This document shows, piece by piece, positions 16,504 to 25,463 of a stretch of 64,000 bases of DNA; position 1 is the first letter of the stretch, and each line of letters opens with the position of its first letter. Below the pieces are notes generated by a model that worked only from the letters and a program-made list of their open reading frames with translations, had not been told where the DNA came from and searched no databases. The position numbers and the translations under genes are program-made. The stretch spans positions 124,001 to 188,000 of the forward strand of contig NZ_VSEY01000001.1 in the NCBI RefSeq assembly GCF_008086045.1, read 5' to 3'. The DNA comes from Nonomuraea sp. PA05. Its GTDB lineage: Bacteria; Actinomycetota; Actinomycetes; Streptosporangiales; Streptosporangiaceae.

Positions 16504-17208
16504 TCAGTGGGTACGGCGACGGGGTGCTGGGGCCTCGGTGGCCGCCGAGGTGGGGTGGCGGCGCTGTGGCAGCAGATGGGCGGTGCCGCGCTCCCAGTAC
16601 ACCCATTTGATCGCGCCGCCCTTGGCCTGGACAGGCGCCCGCCTATGCTCCAGGTCCAAGTCTTCGACGTTGAGCGCCAGGATCTCCGCGGCCCAGGCGG
16701 CGGTCTCGTAGAGCATTCGCCACAGGGTCTTCTCGCGCAGTGGGATGTCGCGGCGCGACAGTAGCCGGTGGATGGTGGTCTTGGCGACCGCGCGGGTCTC
16801 GTCGACGCTCTCCTTGCGGCGTTCGGCGTCGGCCGGGACCGAGGGCGCGGCCCAGTGCTTCTTGGTCTGGCACCAGGTCAGCCAGGAGATGACGGCGGCG
16901 CGGTTGCGGTTCCAGGTGGCTGGCGCGCTCTCGCCCCATGGCTCGGTGAGCGCGGCGCCGATCTCGGCGTCGGTCACGTCGGCGAGCGGCCGGTCGCGGC
17001 CGAGCCGCTCGATGGTGCGGTCGATGGCCGAGGCGCAGGCGCGGTGGGTGTCGGGGCTGGCCGTGCGCGGGGTGGCCAGGAAGGCATCGCCGCCGTGGCC
17101 AGAGTGACGTGTCCGCCACGCAGAGCGGAAACCTTCGGCGTCGCGTTCACGCCGGTCGCCGCGCGACGGCCGTCGGGATGTACCGGATGACGTGCCGGAG
17201 TCGCGCAC
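16504..17208 (-). pseudogene. Tyrosine recombinase/integrase remnant
   Basis: The frame holds the core-binding domain (about residues 45-130, DTHRACASAIDRTIERLG... WNRNRAAVISWLTWC) and the start of the catalytic domain (LREKTLWRMLYETAAWAAEI). The first catalytic arginine, normally in T-G/A-A-R-A-x-E, is Trp here (TAAW; a CGG to TGG change would explain it). The C-terminal third with the HxxR and nucleophilic Tyr is absent; the frame turns into Arg/Pro-rich sequence after GTAHLLP. It is therefore inactive. Confidence 0.82.
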
Positions 17209-17257
17209 CGCCCCGGCGAAAGATCAACCGCCCCATTTCCACGAGGGCCGACGATGA

Positions 17258-18004
17258 TCAGGCAAGGATCGCATTCACAAGGCCGCCGTCGATGACCAGG
17301 TCCTGGCCATTGATGTAGGACGCCTCACGGGAGGCGAGAAACGCCACTGCTGTGGCGACCTCCTCCGGCCGGCCGAACCTCCCCGCCGCGATACGACCGG
17401 TGATGGCCGTAGTCTCCGTCCCGCTCAACGCCGCAGCGGGATACATCGGTGTGTCGATGTATCCGGGACTGATCGAGTTGACGCGGATGCCCCGGGGCGC
17501 GAGATCCGCCGCAAGGGTGCGGGCCAGGTTGTGCACGGCCGCCTTGGTAGCCGAGTACAGCGTGAGAATGCCGTTGCCGCGGTGCAGGGTCCAGGAGGCG
17601 TTGATGACAACGGAGCCGTTCTCGGTGATCAGCGGCAATGCCTTCTGGATCGTGAAGAACACGCCTTTGAAGTTCACGTCGACGGTGTGATCGAAGTCGG
17701 TCTCGGTGATGTCGGCGAAGGGCGCGAAGGCGCCCACTCCGGCGTTGGCGAAGACGACGTCCAGCCCGCTGAAGCGCGTCCTGATCGTGTTCATCAGGGC
17801 GTCCAGAGCCTTGAGGTCGGCTGTGTCCGCCACCACGCCGAAAGCGCGCGGGCCGAGCACGGCGGTGGCCTGGTCCACGCGTTGCCGGGTGCGGCCGGTG
17901 ACGACCACGTGGGCGCCCTCGGCGATGAGGCGGTGTGCGGCGGCCAGTCCCATGCCGCTCGTGCCGCCGGTGATCAGGGCGGTCTTGTCGGTGAAGCGTG
18001 TCAT
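17258..18004 (-). CDS. Short-chain dehydrogenase/reductase
   Basis: A 248-residue classical SDR: TGGTSGMGLA cofactor motif, HVVVTGRTR (NADP preference), NAG, Ser in VVINASWTL, and YSATK. The C-terminus ends in DGGLVNAILA. The ATG at 18004 overlaps the stop of the alpha/beta hydrolase gene (18001-18004). It is the third gene of a three-gene operon facing a LysR regulator, likely acting on a small carbonyl compound or alcohol. Confidence 0.9.
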   Translation of the reverse strand: MTRFTDKTALITGGTSGMGLAAAHRLIAEGAHVVVTGRTRQRVDQATAVLGPRAFGVVADTADLKALDALMNTIRTRFSGLDVVFANAGVGAFAPFADITETDFDHTVDVNFKGVFFTIQKALPLITENGSVVINASWTLHRGNGILTLYSATKAAVHNLARTLAADLAPRGIRVNSISPGYIDTPMYPAAALSGTETTAITGRIAAGRFGRPEEVATAVAFLASREASYINGQDLVIDGGLVNAILA

Positions 18005-18981
18005 GCGAGTGCTCCGGAGATCCAGTCGGCGGCCGTGGCCAGCCAGTCGGGGCGGGCGTTGCCGAGCAGGTGATCACCATGCGGCAGGCACATGTAGTGC
18101 CCGTGCGGTGCCAGGCGGGTCAGCGGCTCGCCGTTGGTCACGCCGGGGATGACGTCCTGGCCGCCGTCGATGACCAGCAGCGGGCAGGTGATCTGCGGGG
18201 CGAGGGCGGACAGGTCCACCTGGCCGGCGAAGCGGCGGGCCGCTTCTTCGCCCCCGGCCCGCTGGATGAGGAGGTCCTGTACGGGAGGTGGCAGGACGTC
18301 CCAGTGCAGCCGGAAGGGGCCGCTGACGGTGACGGCGGCCGCGACGCGGCTCTCCCGGGCGGCGCTTTCCGCGACGTAGTAGCCGCCGAGGCTGAGCCCG
18401 ACGAGTCCCACGTTCCGCGGGCGGAGTGTGTCGATGACCTGGCCGATCACATGGTGGTAGTCGGCGCGGACGGTGCTGGTGGCGGCGAGTGCGCCCTGTC
18501 CTGGCCCGTCCACGGCGAACACGGCCAGGCCCCGGCGCAGCAGGGCGGTGACGAGGTCGTGGAACTCCTCCTTACCGGAGTCCAGCCCCGGGACCACCAC
18601 CACCGTCGCGGCGGCATCGGCTGGGCCGCGCAACCAGCCGGTGAAGCCCGGCCCTTCGATCCGGCGCGCCTGCGGATCCAGCAACTCCAGCGCCCGTCCC
18701 ATGGCGGTGTCGGCCTCGGCCGCCGCGAGCGCGCTCTGCCGGTTCGGTCCCAGGGTGGCGAAGTGGAACCAGCGCGCCGCCGCCTGGAGGTGCTCGCCCG
18801 CCGAAATCGTCGTGGCCGCCTGCCCGGCGCGCGCCAAGTACCCACGTGCGGCGCGCATGAAGGCCTCGCCCCACTGGTCCAGGTCCGTCAGTTCGCCGGT
18901 GACGCGCAGGTACTCATGCGGGTCCAGCCCGGCTCCGGCGGCGCGTGACAGGTTGGCGGCGGCGAAGTCCGCGGCGCTCAT
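18001..18981 (-). CDS. Alpha/beta hydrolase (FrsA/DHPON-hydrolase-like)
   Basis: A 326-residue hydrolase with a helical N-terminal region of about 110 residues before the alpha/beta core (VVVVPGLDSGKEEFHDL). The nucleophile elbow is GLSLGGYY, the acid is probably Asp in IDGGQD, and the His is in LPHGDH. This architecture resembles 2,6-dihydropseudooxynicotine hydrolase and the FrsA/EstA group, which cleave C-C or ester bonds of small substrates. It overlaps both operon neighbours by four bases. Confidence 0.83.
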   Translation of the reverse strand: MSAADFAAANLSRAAGAGLDPHEYLRVTGELTDLDQWGEAFMRAARGYLARAGQAATTISAGEHLQAAARWFHFATLGPNRQSALAAAEADTAMGRALELLDPQARRIEGPGFTGWLRGPADAAATVVVVPGLDSGKEEFHDLVTALLRRGLAVFAVDGPGQGALAATSTVRADYHHVIGQVIDTLRPRNVGLVGLSLGGYYVAESAARESRVAAAVTVSGPFRLHWDVLPPPVQDLLIQRAGGEEAARRFAGQVDLSALAPQITCPLLVIDGGQDVIPGVTNGEPLTRLAPHGHYMCLPHGDHLLGNARPDWLATAADWISGALA

Positions 18982-19901
18982 CGCGATGCTCCGATCGTCA
19001 GTACGGCCTTGCCGCGGATCCGGCGTTCCCGCAGGTCGACCAGGACGTCGGCGGTGCGGCTCCAGTCGGCGGTGCGGCCGATCTCGGGGTGCAGCCGCCC
19101 GCCGGCCGCCAGACGTACCAAGGTGGCCAGGTCAGGACCGTACGGCGCGCCCGCGTAGTGGAAGTGCCGGATCACGGCGTTCTGCGGCCCGGCCAGCAGG
19201 TCGAAGAAGTCCACCGTCGCAGGGGTACGGCTGGCCTGCCCGAACCACACCAGCAGGCCGGCCGGCACCAGCCGGGCCAGCGCGGCCGGGAGCGCCTCGC
19301 CGCCGGTGGACTCCAGCACCACGTCGAACGGCCCGTCCGTCTCGTTCACGTCGTGCACGACCGCGGCGGCGCCCAGCTCGCGCAGGCGCGCGCCGCGCTC
19401 CGCCGTGGCAGTCACCGCGGTCACCTCCGCCCCGGCCGCGGCGGCCAGCTCGGTCAGGTAGTGCCCCACTCCGCCGGAGGCGCCGGTCAGCAGCATCCTC
19501 TTGCCCGTCACGGCGCCGGCCGCGCGGAGCAGCCGCAGCGCGGTGATCCCGGCCAGTGGCAGGGCGGCCGCCTGCACGGTGGTGAGCCCGTCGGGCAGGA
19601 CGGCGATCGAGTGGGTGGGCACGGCCGCGTACTCGGCCCAGCCGCCCATGGGTGGATGGCCTGCCACCCGGCTGCCGGCCGGCGGGCCCGAGCCGTCGGA
19701 GGCGGCCTGCACGACCAGTCCTGCGACGTCCTTGCCCGGCTGCAGACCGGGCTCCGGCGTTTCCAGCAGGAACGTCTCCCCGCGATTCGGGGAGAACGCG
19801 TCAACCTTGATCAGCGCCTCGTCCGGGGCGGGCACGGGCTGAGCGGCCTGGGCGAACTCCACCGGCCGCGAGGCATCCCCCGTAGGGATCAATCTACGCA
19901 T
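18978..19901 (-). CDS. Zinc-independent MDR-family quinone oxidoreductase-like protein
   Basis: A 307-residue medium-chain dehydrogenase/reductase. The GroES-like domain includes FSPNRGETFLL and PGKDVAGLV, and the nucleotide motif is LLTGASGGVGHYLTELAAAAGA. No structural or catalytic zinc cysteines are present, so it groups with NADPH:quinone oxidoreductases and enoyl reductases. The ATG at 19901 is in frame with the domain start (MRRLIPTGD). It is the first gene of the operon divergent from the LysR gene, 76 bases from it. Confidence 0.87.
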   Translation of the reverse strand: MRRLIPTGDASRPVEFAQAAQPVPAPDEALIKVDAFSPNRGETFLLETPEPGLQPGKDVAGLVVQAASDGSGPPAGSRVAGHPPMGGWAEYAAVPTHSIAVLPDGLTTVQAAALPLAGITALRLLRAAGAVTGKRMLLTGASGGVGHYLTELAAAAGAEVTAVTATAERGARLRELGAAAVVHDVNETDGPFDVVLESTGGEALPAALARLVPAGLLVWFGQASRTPATVDFFDLLAGPQNAVIRHFHYAGAPYGPDLATLVRLAAGGRLHPEIGRTADWSRTADVLVDLRERRIRGKAVLTIGASR

Positions 19902-19961
19902 GCGGCCATGAAAGCGGCAGGCGGGTCGCCTGAGCCAACAACGGAAGCGAGGAGCCGACAA

Positions 19962-19981
19962 CCATAGGTTGTCGCCTATGG
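19962..19981. promoter_or_regulatory. Inverted repeat CCATAGG-N6-CCTATGG over the LysR start
   Basis: Perfect 7-base arms (19962-19968 and 19975-19981) flank TTGTCG. The right arm covers the LysR ATG at 19978. A bound regulator would block its own translation-start region and lies between the divergent genes, which is the usual place for LysR autoregulation. The spacing is shorter than the classic T-N11-A box. Confidence 0.5.
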
Positions 19982-20937
19982 TGACAGCCGTGGACTTGGA
20001 CCTGGCGCAGGTGCGCGCGTTCGTACAGGCGGCAGAAGAACTGCACTTCGGCCACGCGGCCGAGGAATTGTTGATCTCCCAGCAGGCTCTGTCCAAACGG
20101 ATCGCCCGCCTGGAGTCCACGCTCGGCAGGCGCCTGCTCGACCGCGGCGGCCAGGGGGTGCGCCTCACCGAGGCCGGCCAGCGTTTCCTGGAGCCCGCCC
20201 GGCAGGCGCTGGCCGCCGCCGACGTGGCCGTGGCGGCTGTGCTGGACACGCACCGCCCGCTGCGGATCGACGTGTGGGGCCACCTGTACGCGCCCATGCG
20301 CACCCTGGCTCAGGTGGCGACCGGCGAGCCGCGGCTGGAACTGGGCCACGGCCGCGACCTGCCGTCGGTGATCACCGCGCTGCTGCACGGCGACATCGAC
20401 GCCGCCTTCGGCCGCGTCCACGCGCCGCTGCCCGCCGGGCTGACCCATCGCCTGGTACGGCTGGAACCCGTGGACGCGATCCTCCACGCCGATCATCCGC
20501 TGGCGCACGCGCCCGCGATCCGTCCGGTGCAGTTGCGCGACGGCGTACTGTGGACGCCCGGCGCGCTCCACCGGCTGGACTTCCTGCACCGCTTCGCCAT
20601 GGCCTTCGGTATCCACCAGCACGCCGAAGGCGCGAACCTGGGACTGGACCACTTCCTGGACGATCTGGCAGCCGACAGGCACCGCTTCAGCCTGCTGCCC
20701 GCAGACATACCCCTCCCGCCGCATCCGGCGATCCGCTCGATCCCGCTGATCGACCCCACACCGCTGTACGCCTGGTCACTGCTCTGGCGCGACAACGGAG
20801 GCCACCCACTGCTGGACACCTTGACAAGCGCCTTCGTGACGGAGGCCGAGCGCAACCGGTGGCTGGAGCACGATTCCACCCGCGATTGGCTACCCGAACG
20901 CCACAGCACGGACGCCAGCGCATTGACTACATCATGA
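19978..20937 (+). CDS. LysR-family transcriptional regulator
   Basis: A 319-residue LysR protein. The N-terminal winged helix reads DLAQVRAFVQAAEELHFGHA, SQQALSKRIARLE, LGRRLLDRG, followed by the substrate-binding domain with LRIDVWG and DIDAAFGRV. It is divergent from the MDR-hydrolase-SDR operon and most likely controls it. I prefer the ATG at 19978; a TTG at 19969 is in frame but lies inside the operator-like repeat. Confidence 0.9.
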   Translation: MVTAVDLDLAQVRAFVQAAEELHFGHAAEELLISQQALSKRIARLESTLGRRLLDRGGQGVRLTEAGQRFLEPARQALAAADVAVAAVLDTHRPLRIDVWGHLYAPMRTLAQVATGEPRLELGHGRDLPSVITALLHGDIDAAFGRVHAPLPAGLTHRLVRLEPVDAILHADHPLAHAPAIRPVQLRDGVLWTPGALHRLDFLHRFAMAFGIHQHAEGANLGLDHFLDDLAADRHRFSLLPADIPLPPHPAIRSIPLIDPTPLYAWSLLWRDNGGHPLLDTLTSAFVTEAERNRWLEHDSTRDWLPERHSTDASALTTS

Positions 20938-21115
20938 GGAGCTGTGATCAGTAGGCGGCGGAGAAACATGAGGTGGCGCCTGAACCACCGCACCGTCCCG
21001 CCCGGAGGTCCGCTCACGCCGCGGTGAGATCGAGCCGGTCATGCAGTTGCGGGCCGATCGGGAGCGGGCGCCGGCGACGGACGTCGACGAGTACGTGATC
21101 AAGAACGTCGACGCC

Positions 21116-21140
21116 GCCCCGCCCCCATTCCTGGCGGGGC
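21116..21140 (-). terminator. GC-rich stem-loop after the oxygenase gene
   Basis: Arms GCCCCGCC (21116-21123) and GGCGGGGC (21133-21140) can pair around a 9-base loop, starting four bases after the stop of the last gene of the minus-strand JmjC/arginase operon. There is no clear U-tract, as often in actinomycetes. The 170 bases between it and the LysR gene hold no gene I can support. Confidence 0.6.
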
Positions 21141-21143
21141 GCG

Positions 21144-21776
21144 TCACGGAGTCAGGAAGCCGGTGATGGAGCGCCGAAGGTTGTCGCCCGCGCCCGCCTC
21201 CACCTTCCTCACCCGGTGGAACGTGCCAGCCACCATCACCACGAGCCGGTTCGGCCGGGGCGCGATGGACGTGGCCGGCACGGGAGCGTTCATCAGGTCC
21301 TTGGGGACGTCGAACTCGGCACACGGCACCTCGCCGACCGGGCAGTCGAACAGCTCCAGCTCGCCGCCCCACGTCGCCCGCCACTCGCCCGACAGGTAGA
21401 GCGTGTACGCCGCCCCCCGGCCGCTCCCGTCGTCGTGCCAGTCCAGCCCGGACCCCCGGCCGTACCGCCAGAACTTGAACCGGTCATTGTCCGCCGCCGT
21501 CACGCCGAGCGCGTCGAGGCCCCTCCTGACGGCCGACGTCACCTCTCCGGCGTGCTCCTCGCCGGCTTTCGCGGAGGCGTACGACGCGTCGGCGTAGAAC
21601 GCCACTCCGTCGAACATCGGATCGACCGAGCTGAAAGTGGGCCGGTGCCGCACGGCCCGCTCCTCCTCCCGCCAGGCGGCCAGGGCGTCCTGGGACAGGG
21701 CGTTGTCGACCACCACGAACCGCCGCCCCTGTACGAGGGTCACGGCCTCGGCGGTCCGTCCGTCATGAGCTGCCAC
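21144..21776 (-). CDS. 2-oxoglutarate/Fe(II)-dependent oxygenase (prolyl-4-hydroxylase-like)
   Basis: A 210-residue double-stranded beta-helix oxygenase. The iron triad is H114-x-D116 (LDWHDD) and H187 (VAGTFHRV), with an Arg at about 202 (LRRSITGF) to hold 2-oxoglutarate; the WGGELELF strand is typical of the 2OG-FeII_Oxy_3 group. I chose the GTG at 21776 because GGAGG stands seven bases upstream; it overlaps the end of the transporter gene. As the last gene of the candidate RiPP operon it could hydroxylate the peptide. Free amino acids or another substrate cannot be excluded. Confidence 0.85.
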   Translation of the reverse strand: MAAHDGRTAEAVTLVQGRRFVVVDNALSQDALAAWREEERAVRHRPTFSSVDPMFDGVAFYADASYASAKAGEEHAGEVTSAVRRGLDALGVTAADNDRFKFWRYGRGSGLDWHDDGSGRGAAYTLYLSGEWRATWGGELELFDCPVGEVPCAEFDVPKDLMNAPVPATSIAPRPNRLVVMVAGTFHRVRKVEAGAGDNLRRSITGFLTP

Positions 21777-23155
21777 GCTCGCGCCTCCTGATCTCCTTGG
21801 ACATGGCCTTCCGCCTCGCCTTCTCGGCCGCCCTCGCGACCGGATCCCGGGGAGGCCGACGAGGGCACCCCCTGCCACGCCGGGTCACCGGCGCCGTCCT
21901 CGAGAGCGCGGTCCCGCAGCCCCGAACGCGGGACCGCCCAGAGGAGCACCGCCGCCGCCGTGGCGACGATGACGGCCGCCAGCCCGGCCAGGTACGCCGT
22001 CCGGCCCACCAGGTTCGCGAACGGCAGCGCGATCACGAAGCCCAGCGGCACCATCGCCGTGGTCATGGTCGTCTCGAACGATCCGACCCGCGACAACATC
22101 GGCTTGGGGACCGTGAGCTGCACGAGGGTGTCGAAGACGACCCCGGCGACCCCCGCCGCCAGAGCCGCCAGGAACAGGGCGCCCGCGACCACGACCAGAT
22201 GCCGGCCGTACGCGAGAGCCAGGAGCTGCACCGGCATCGAGACGACCAGCAGGGCGACGGTGAGCAGCCCACGCCATTCGACGCGCACGTGCCCGCTCAC
22301 CAGCGCTCCCAGCAGCCCGCCCGCGGCCAGGAACGTCACGATGACGCCCCACTGCTCGATGCTCCCGAACCTGTCCTGCACGGTGATCGGTCCGAGCACG
22401 CTCACCGAGGCCAGCCCGACCTGCACCGGAACCCAGACGAGGATCGCGCCCAGGACCAGCGGCAGGCGGGGCATGACGCGCACCGCGTCGAGGAACCGCA
22501 CGCGCTCCCCCGCGCCGCCGTCATCGTCCTCGGCGGGTCCGCGCTGCGGCGGCCGGGCCCGGATCAGCCGCCTCAGCCAGGCGAGCGAGACGAGGGAGAC
22601 GACGAAGGTGGCGGCGTCGAAGAAGAGCGCCAGCGGCACGCCTCCCACCACCACCAGCAGCGACGCGAGCGCGGGCCCGGCCAGCCGTCCGGTGTCCCCG
22701 GCGACGTCGAGCCAGGAGTTGGCCTTCTGCAGCTGGGCGGGGCGGACCAGCTCGGGGAGCAGCCCGACGGCGCCCGGCGTGAAGAAGGCCGTCGCCGCGC
22801 CGTAGACGGCCGCGGACACGACGAGGTGCCAGAGCTCCGGGCTCCCGAGGGCGAAGGTGATCGCCGGAAACACCTGGGCGGCCAGGCGGACGGCGTCCGC
22901 GCCGAACATGACCGGCAACCGCCCGACCCGGTCCGGCAGGCTGCCTCCGTACGCGATGAAGACGAACCTCGCCAGCCACAGGGCCAGCAGCACCATCGGG
23001 ATGCCCCGCCCGTCGGGCGCGACGGCCAGGGCGGCGAACGCGAAGGTGACCGAGACGATTCCGTCCCCCAGCTGTGAGACCGCCTGCCCCGCCAGGTAGA
23101 CCCTGTAGAGCGGCGACGACAGGGGCGAGCCGGGTACGGCGGGAGCGTCGGTCAT
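21740..23155 (-). CDS. MFS transporter, probable exporter
   Basis: A 471-residue, 12-helix major facilitator resembling the MefA/enterobactin-exporter-like MFS_3 group: N-terminal LYRVYLAGQAVSQLGDGIVSV, then SLPDRVGRLPVM in loop 2-3, and a long charged C-terminal tail rich in Gly, Arg and Glu. The ATG at 23155 makes an ATGA overlap with the arginase-like gene. In this operon it is the natural candidate for exporting the mature product and giving self-protection. Confidence 0.88.
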   Translation of the reverse strand: MTDAPAVPGSPLSSPLYRVYLAGQAVSQLGDGIVSVTFAFAALAVAPDGRGIPMVLLALWLARFVFIAYGGSLPDRVGRLPVMFGADAVRLAAQVFPAITFALGSPELWHLVVSAAVYGAATAFFTPGAVGLLPELVRPAQLQKANSWLDVAGDTGRLAGPALASLLVVVGGVPLALFFDAATFVVSLVSLAWLRRLIRARPPQRGPAEDDDGGAGERVRFLDAVRVMPRLPLVLGAILVWVPVQVGLASVSVLGPITVQDRFGSIEQWGVIVTFLAAGGLLGALVSGHVRVEWRGLLTVALLVVSMPVQLLALAYGRHLVVVAGALFLAALAAGVAGVVFDTLVQLTVPKPMLSRVGSFETTMTTAMVPLGFVIALPFANLVGRTAYLAGLAAVIVATAAAVLLWAVPRSGLRDRALEDGAGDPAWQGVPSSASPGSGREGGREGEAEGHVQGDQEARAWQLMTDGPPRP

Positions 23156-24366
23156 GCGTCTTCTCCGGCGAAATCGTGCACCGGCGAGCCCCGCCCCACC
23201 ACCTGCCCCGCCTCCGCGAGCTGGACGGTCTCCACGAGATCGGCCAGATGGGCGGCCGTCAGGTGGCGGCCGGACGGGGAGGGGCACGCCTCCACCAGGT
23301 CGCTCGCGACCAAGCGGCCCGCTGCGGCGACGCTTCGTACCAGGGCCGTCAGCGTCGCGGGGTCGAGGCCGCCGCCGGCGGGATAGACGACATCGGGAGC
23401 GTACGCCGGGTCCAGCACGTCGATGTCCACCGTGAGGTGCACGGGCGCGCCGGCGCAGAACCGCGCGATCGTGTCCGCCGCCTCAGGCGCGCGGGCCTCG
23501 TCGGCCGTCAGGTAGGAGACGCGCCCGTTCGTGGCCTGGTCCAGGTTCGTGTCGACGCCACGCACGCCGATGGTGAGCCATTCGACGTGGGGATGCTCGC
23601 AGAGCACCCAGCTGACGAAATTCCCGCAGTCCGCGGTGACCGCGTTCCCGGCCGGGCGGCGGTCGGCGTGCGCGTCGAAGTGGACGACGCGCAGCGCCGG
23701 ATGCCTGCCCGCGACCGTGCTGATCACCGGGTAGCCGATCGAGTGGTCCCCGCCGATCACCAGAGGCCGGTGGCCCTGCGCCAGGACGGTGCCGACGAGG
23801 GCCCGCAGCCGCTCGTGGGCCGCCGCCCCCGTGTCGGTCTGCGCATGGACCGCGAGGTCACCGTGATCCACGAGGCCGGGCAGTCCCTCGGCCGGCCGGG
23901 CCCGCAGCGTCCACGACCAGGTGCCCGGCTGGGCCAGAAGCCGGAGCCTGCCCGCGAGGGCCTGGCGGATCACGGGGACGGCGTCCTTGGGCCGGGGGCC
24001 GGGAGGGCCTCCCAGATCCACCGGCGCTCCGATCAGTCCCCATACGGCCGCGGCGGCCCTGGTGCCCGCGGGCAGGGACAGCGGGGTCCCGGCCGGCCGC
24101 GCGAGCCCGCCGGTCGCCGCCGCCGAGGCGTCCGGCGGCACGATCAGGCGGATCCTGCGCAGGGCCTTTTCCGCCTCCTCAGTGAGCCGCACCGCTGGCG
24201 CGCCGTCACGGCGTTCCCCCAGCTCCCACAGCTCTCGCAGGGGCGGGGTCAAGGTGAGCCGCGTGCCCTCGGCCTCGTTGACGAGGTCGCCGCCCTGGAT
24301 CCGGAACGCCGGGTTGAGGACCCACGGGGCCCCGGACTGGTCCACGCTCGTCATGGCGAGGCTCAC
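23152..24366 (-). CDS. Arginase-fold ureohydrolase with an added N-terminal domain (candidate peptide arginase)
   Basis: A 404-residue protein, about 100 residues longer than free arginases. Residues about 110-400 form the ureohydrolase fold with all six manganese ligands: H208 (GGDHS), D231, H233 and D235 (DAHAD), D314 and D316 (DIDVLDP). Residues about 15-78 (FRIQGGDLVNEAEGTRLTLT, then a helix EEAEKALRRIRLIVPP) look like a small beta-plus-helix winged domain, as used by RiPP enzymes to grip leader peptides. Peptide arginases such as OspR turn peptidyl Arg into ornithine. Start GTG at 24366 (GTGA overlap); ATG at 24354 is an alternative. A free-substrate agmatinase-like role is the main rival reading. 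Confidence 0.82.
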   Translation of the reverse strand: MSLAMTSVDQSGAPWVLNPAFRIQGGDLVNEAEGTRLTLTPPLRELWELGERRDGAPAVRLTEEAEKALRRIRLIVPPDASAAATGGLARPAGTPLSLPAGTRAAAAVWGLIGAPVDLGGPPGPRPKDAVPVIRQALAGRLRLLAQPGTWSWTLRARPAEGLPGLVDHGDLAVHAQTDTGAAAHERLRALVGTVLAQGHRPLVIGGDHSIGYPVISTVAGRHPALRVVHFDAHADRRPAGNAVTADCGNFVSWVLCEHPHVEWLTIGVRGVDTNLDQATNGRVSYLTADEARAPEAADTIARFCAGAPVHLTVDIDVLDPAYAPDVVYPAGGGLDPATLTALVRSVAAAGRLVASDLVEACPSPSGRHLTAAHLADLVETVQLAEAGQVVGRGSPVHDFAGEDA

Positions 24367-25463
24367 CAGGCCTGCTCGACCAGGAGGAGCCCGGCGCGGA
24401 CCAGCGAGTCAAGCGCCTGGTCGATCTCCGCGTCGGTCAGGGCGATGCCCGCCGTGTCCTCGCGCAGCGTGGTTCGCCCCGCCGACCACTCGTTCATCCA
24501 GGGTGCGAGACGGCAGTCGATCCTGAGCCGCACGCCGAGGCTCTCGATCGCCATCAGGCCGTTCCCGGCCTCGACCAGTGGCGGGAACCGGGCCGCCCAC
24601 CTGAGCCGGGTACCGGTGTACGGGACGCTCTCCACCGACCACGGGAGCGACAGGCCCTCGCGCCTTTCGAGCGACTGCGCGGAACGCACCTCCCGCGCCC
24701 GGTGCACGTCCGAGGCCAGGGCGGTCATGAGGGAGTCGAGCTCGCCGCCGTCATCGGGCGTCCCCTCGGTCCTGGGCCGGTTGGACCAGGCGTCCAGCGC
24801 GGTCCGCGCGAGATCTTCGGGGGTGGACGCGTGCAGGCCGAAGGTCCAGTGCAGGCTCGGCCCGATGCCGGTGGCCTCGTGGTCCCATCCCCGGGGGATG
24901 TGCCACACGTCGCCGGCGTGCATGTCCGCCTCCTCGATCAGCCGCGCGCCGGGCCCGGAGCCCTCCCAGATCCGCCAGTGCTTGCTGCCCTCCGCCTGGA
25001 AGATCACCGTGGCGTGGCCGTCCGCGTGGCGGCCGAACGCTGACTGCGTCGTCCAGCAGGCGTAGCAGTTCACCCAGGCCGGGTCGTCGGCGAAGTACTC
25101 GAACTCCTCCCGCAGGCGAGCAGGGCCCACGTGGAGGCGGTCGGCCCTATTGGCGACGAGGGTCGCGCCGGAGCGGAGGTACTCGACCATGGCGCCGTAA
25201 CGCCAGTTGCGGTGCACGATGTCGCCGCCGTCGATCCGCGTGCTGATGTAGGTGCCGGGATAGGCCATGGGTTCGGACGACAAGCGGATCATCAGCGGTT
25301 CGATCGTGGTCGTTCTCATGATGTGGTCGATGACGCCCCATCCGAGCGACGCGTGCCACGATCCCTGCGGGACCCGGCCGACCAGCAGCTCGTTCCCGAA
25401 CGACTTGCGCCAGACGGACTCCCCGCCGAGCGCGTCGACGATGTTCTCCCACGACAATGTCAT
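24363..25463 (-). CDS. JmjC/cupin-fold 2OG oxygenase (ribosomal-oxygenase-like), first
   Basis: A 366-residue JmjC protein. The Fe(II) site is H146-x-D148 (FGRHADGH) and H195 (RGWDHEA), and K161 in GSKHW is the likely 2-oxoglutarate lysine. This is the layout of bacterial YcfD/RoxA-type oxygenases, which hydroxylate an arginine of ribosomal protein L16, but the C-terminal 60 residues (VRLRIDCRL..., then TDAEIDQALDSLVRAGLLLV) form a winged-helix-like end that also resembles a PqqD-like module. It overlaps its two neighbours by four bases each. Predicted role: hydroxylation of the peptide encoded upstream. Confidence 0.85.
   Translation of the reverse strand: MTLSWENIVDALGGESVWRKSFGNELLVGRVPQGSWHASLGWGVIDHIMRTTTIEPLMIRLSSEPMAYPGTYISTRIDGGDIVHRNWRYGAMVEYLRSGATLVANRADRLHVGPARLREEFEYFADDPAWVNCYACWTTQSAFGRHADGHATVIFQAEGSKHWRIWEGSGPGARLIEEADMHAGDVWHIPRGWDHEATGIGPSLHWTFGLHASTPEDLARTALDAWSNRPRTEGTPDDGGELDSLMTALASDVHRAREVRSAQSLERREGLSLPWSVESVPYTGTRLRWAARFPPLVEAGNGLMAIESLGVRLRIDCRLAPWMNEWSAGRTTLREDTAGIALTDAEIDQALDSLVRAGLLLVEQAW

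Noticed and set aside
20938..21115. A possible small gene between LysR and the oxygenase (QLRADRERAPATDVDEYVIK)
   Set aside because: No start with a ribosome site and no recognisable domain; it is too short to support.
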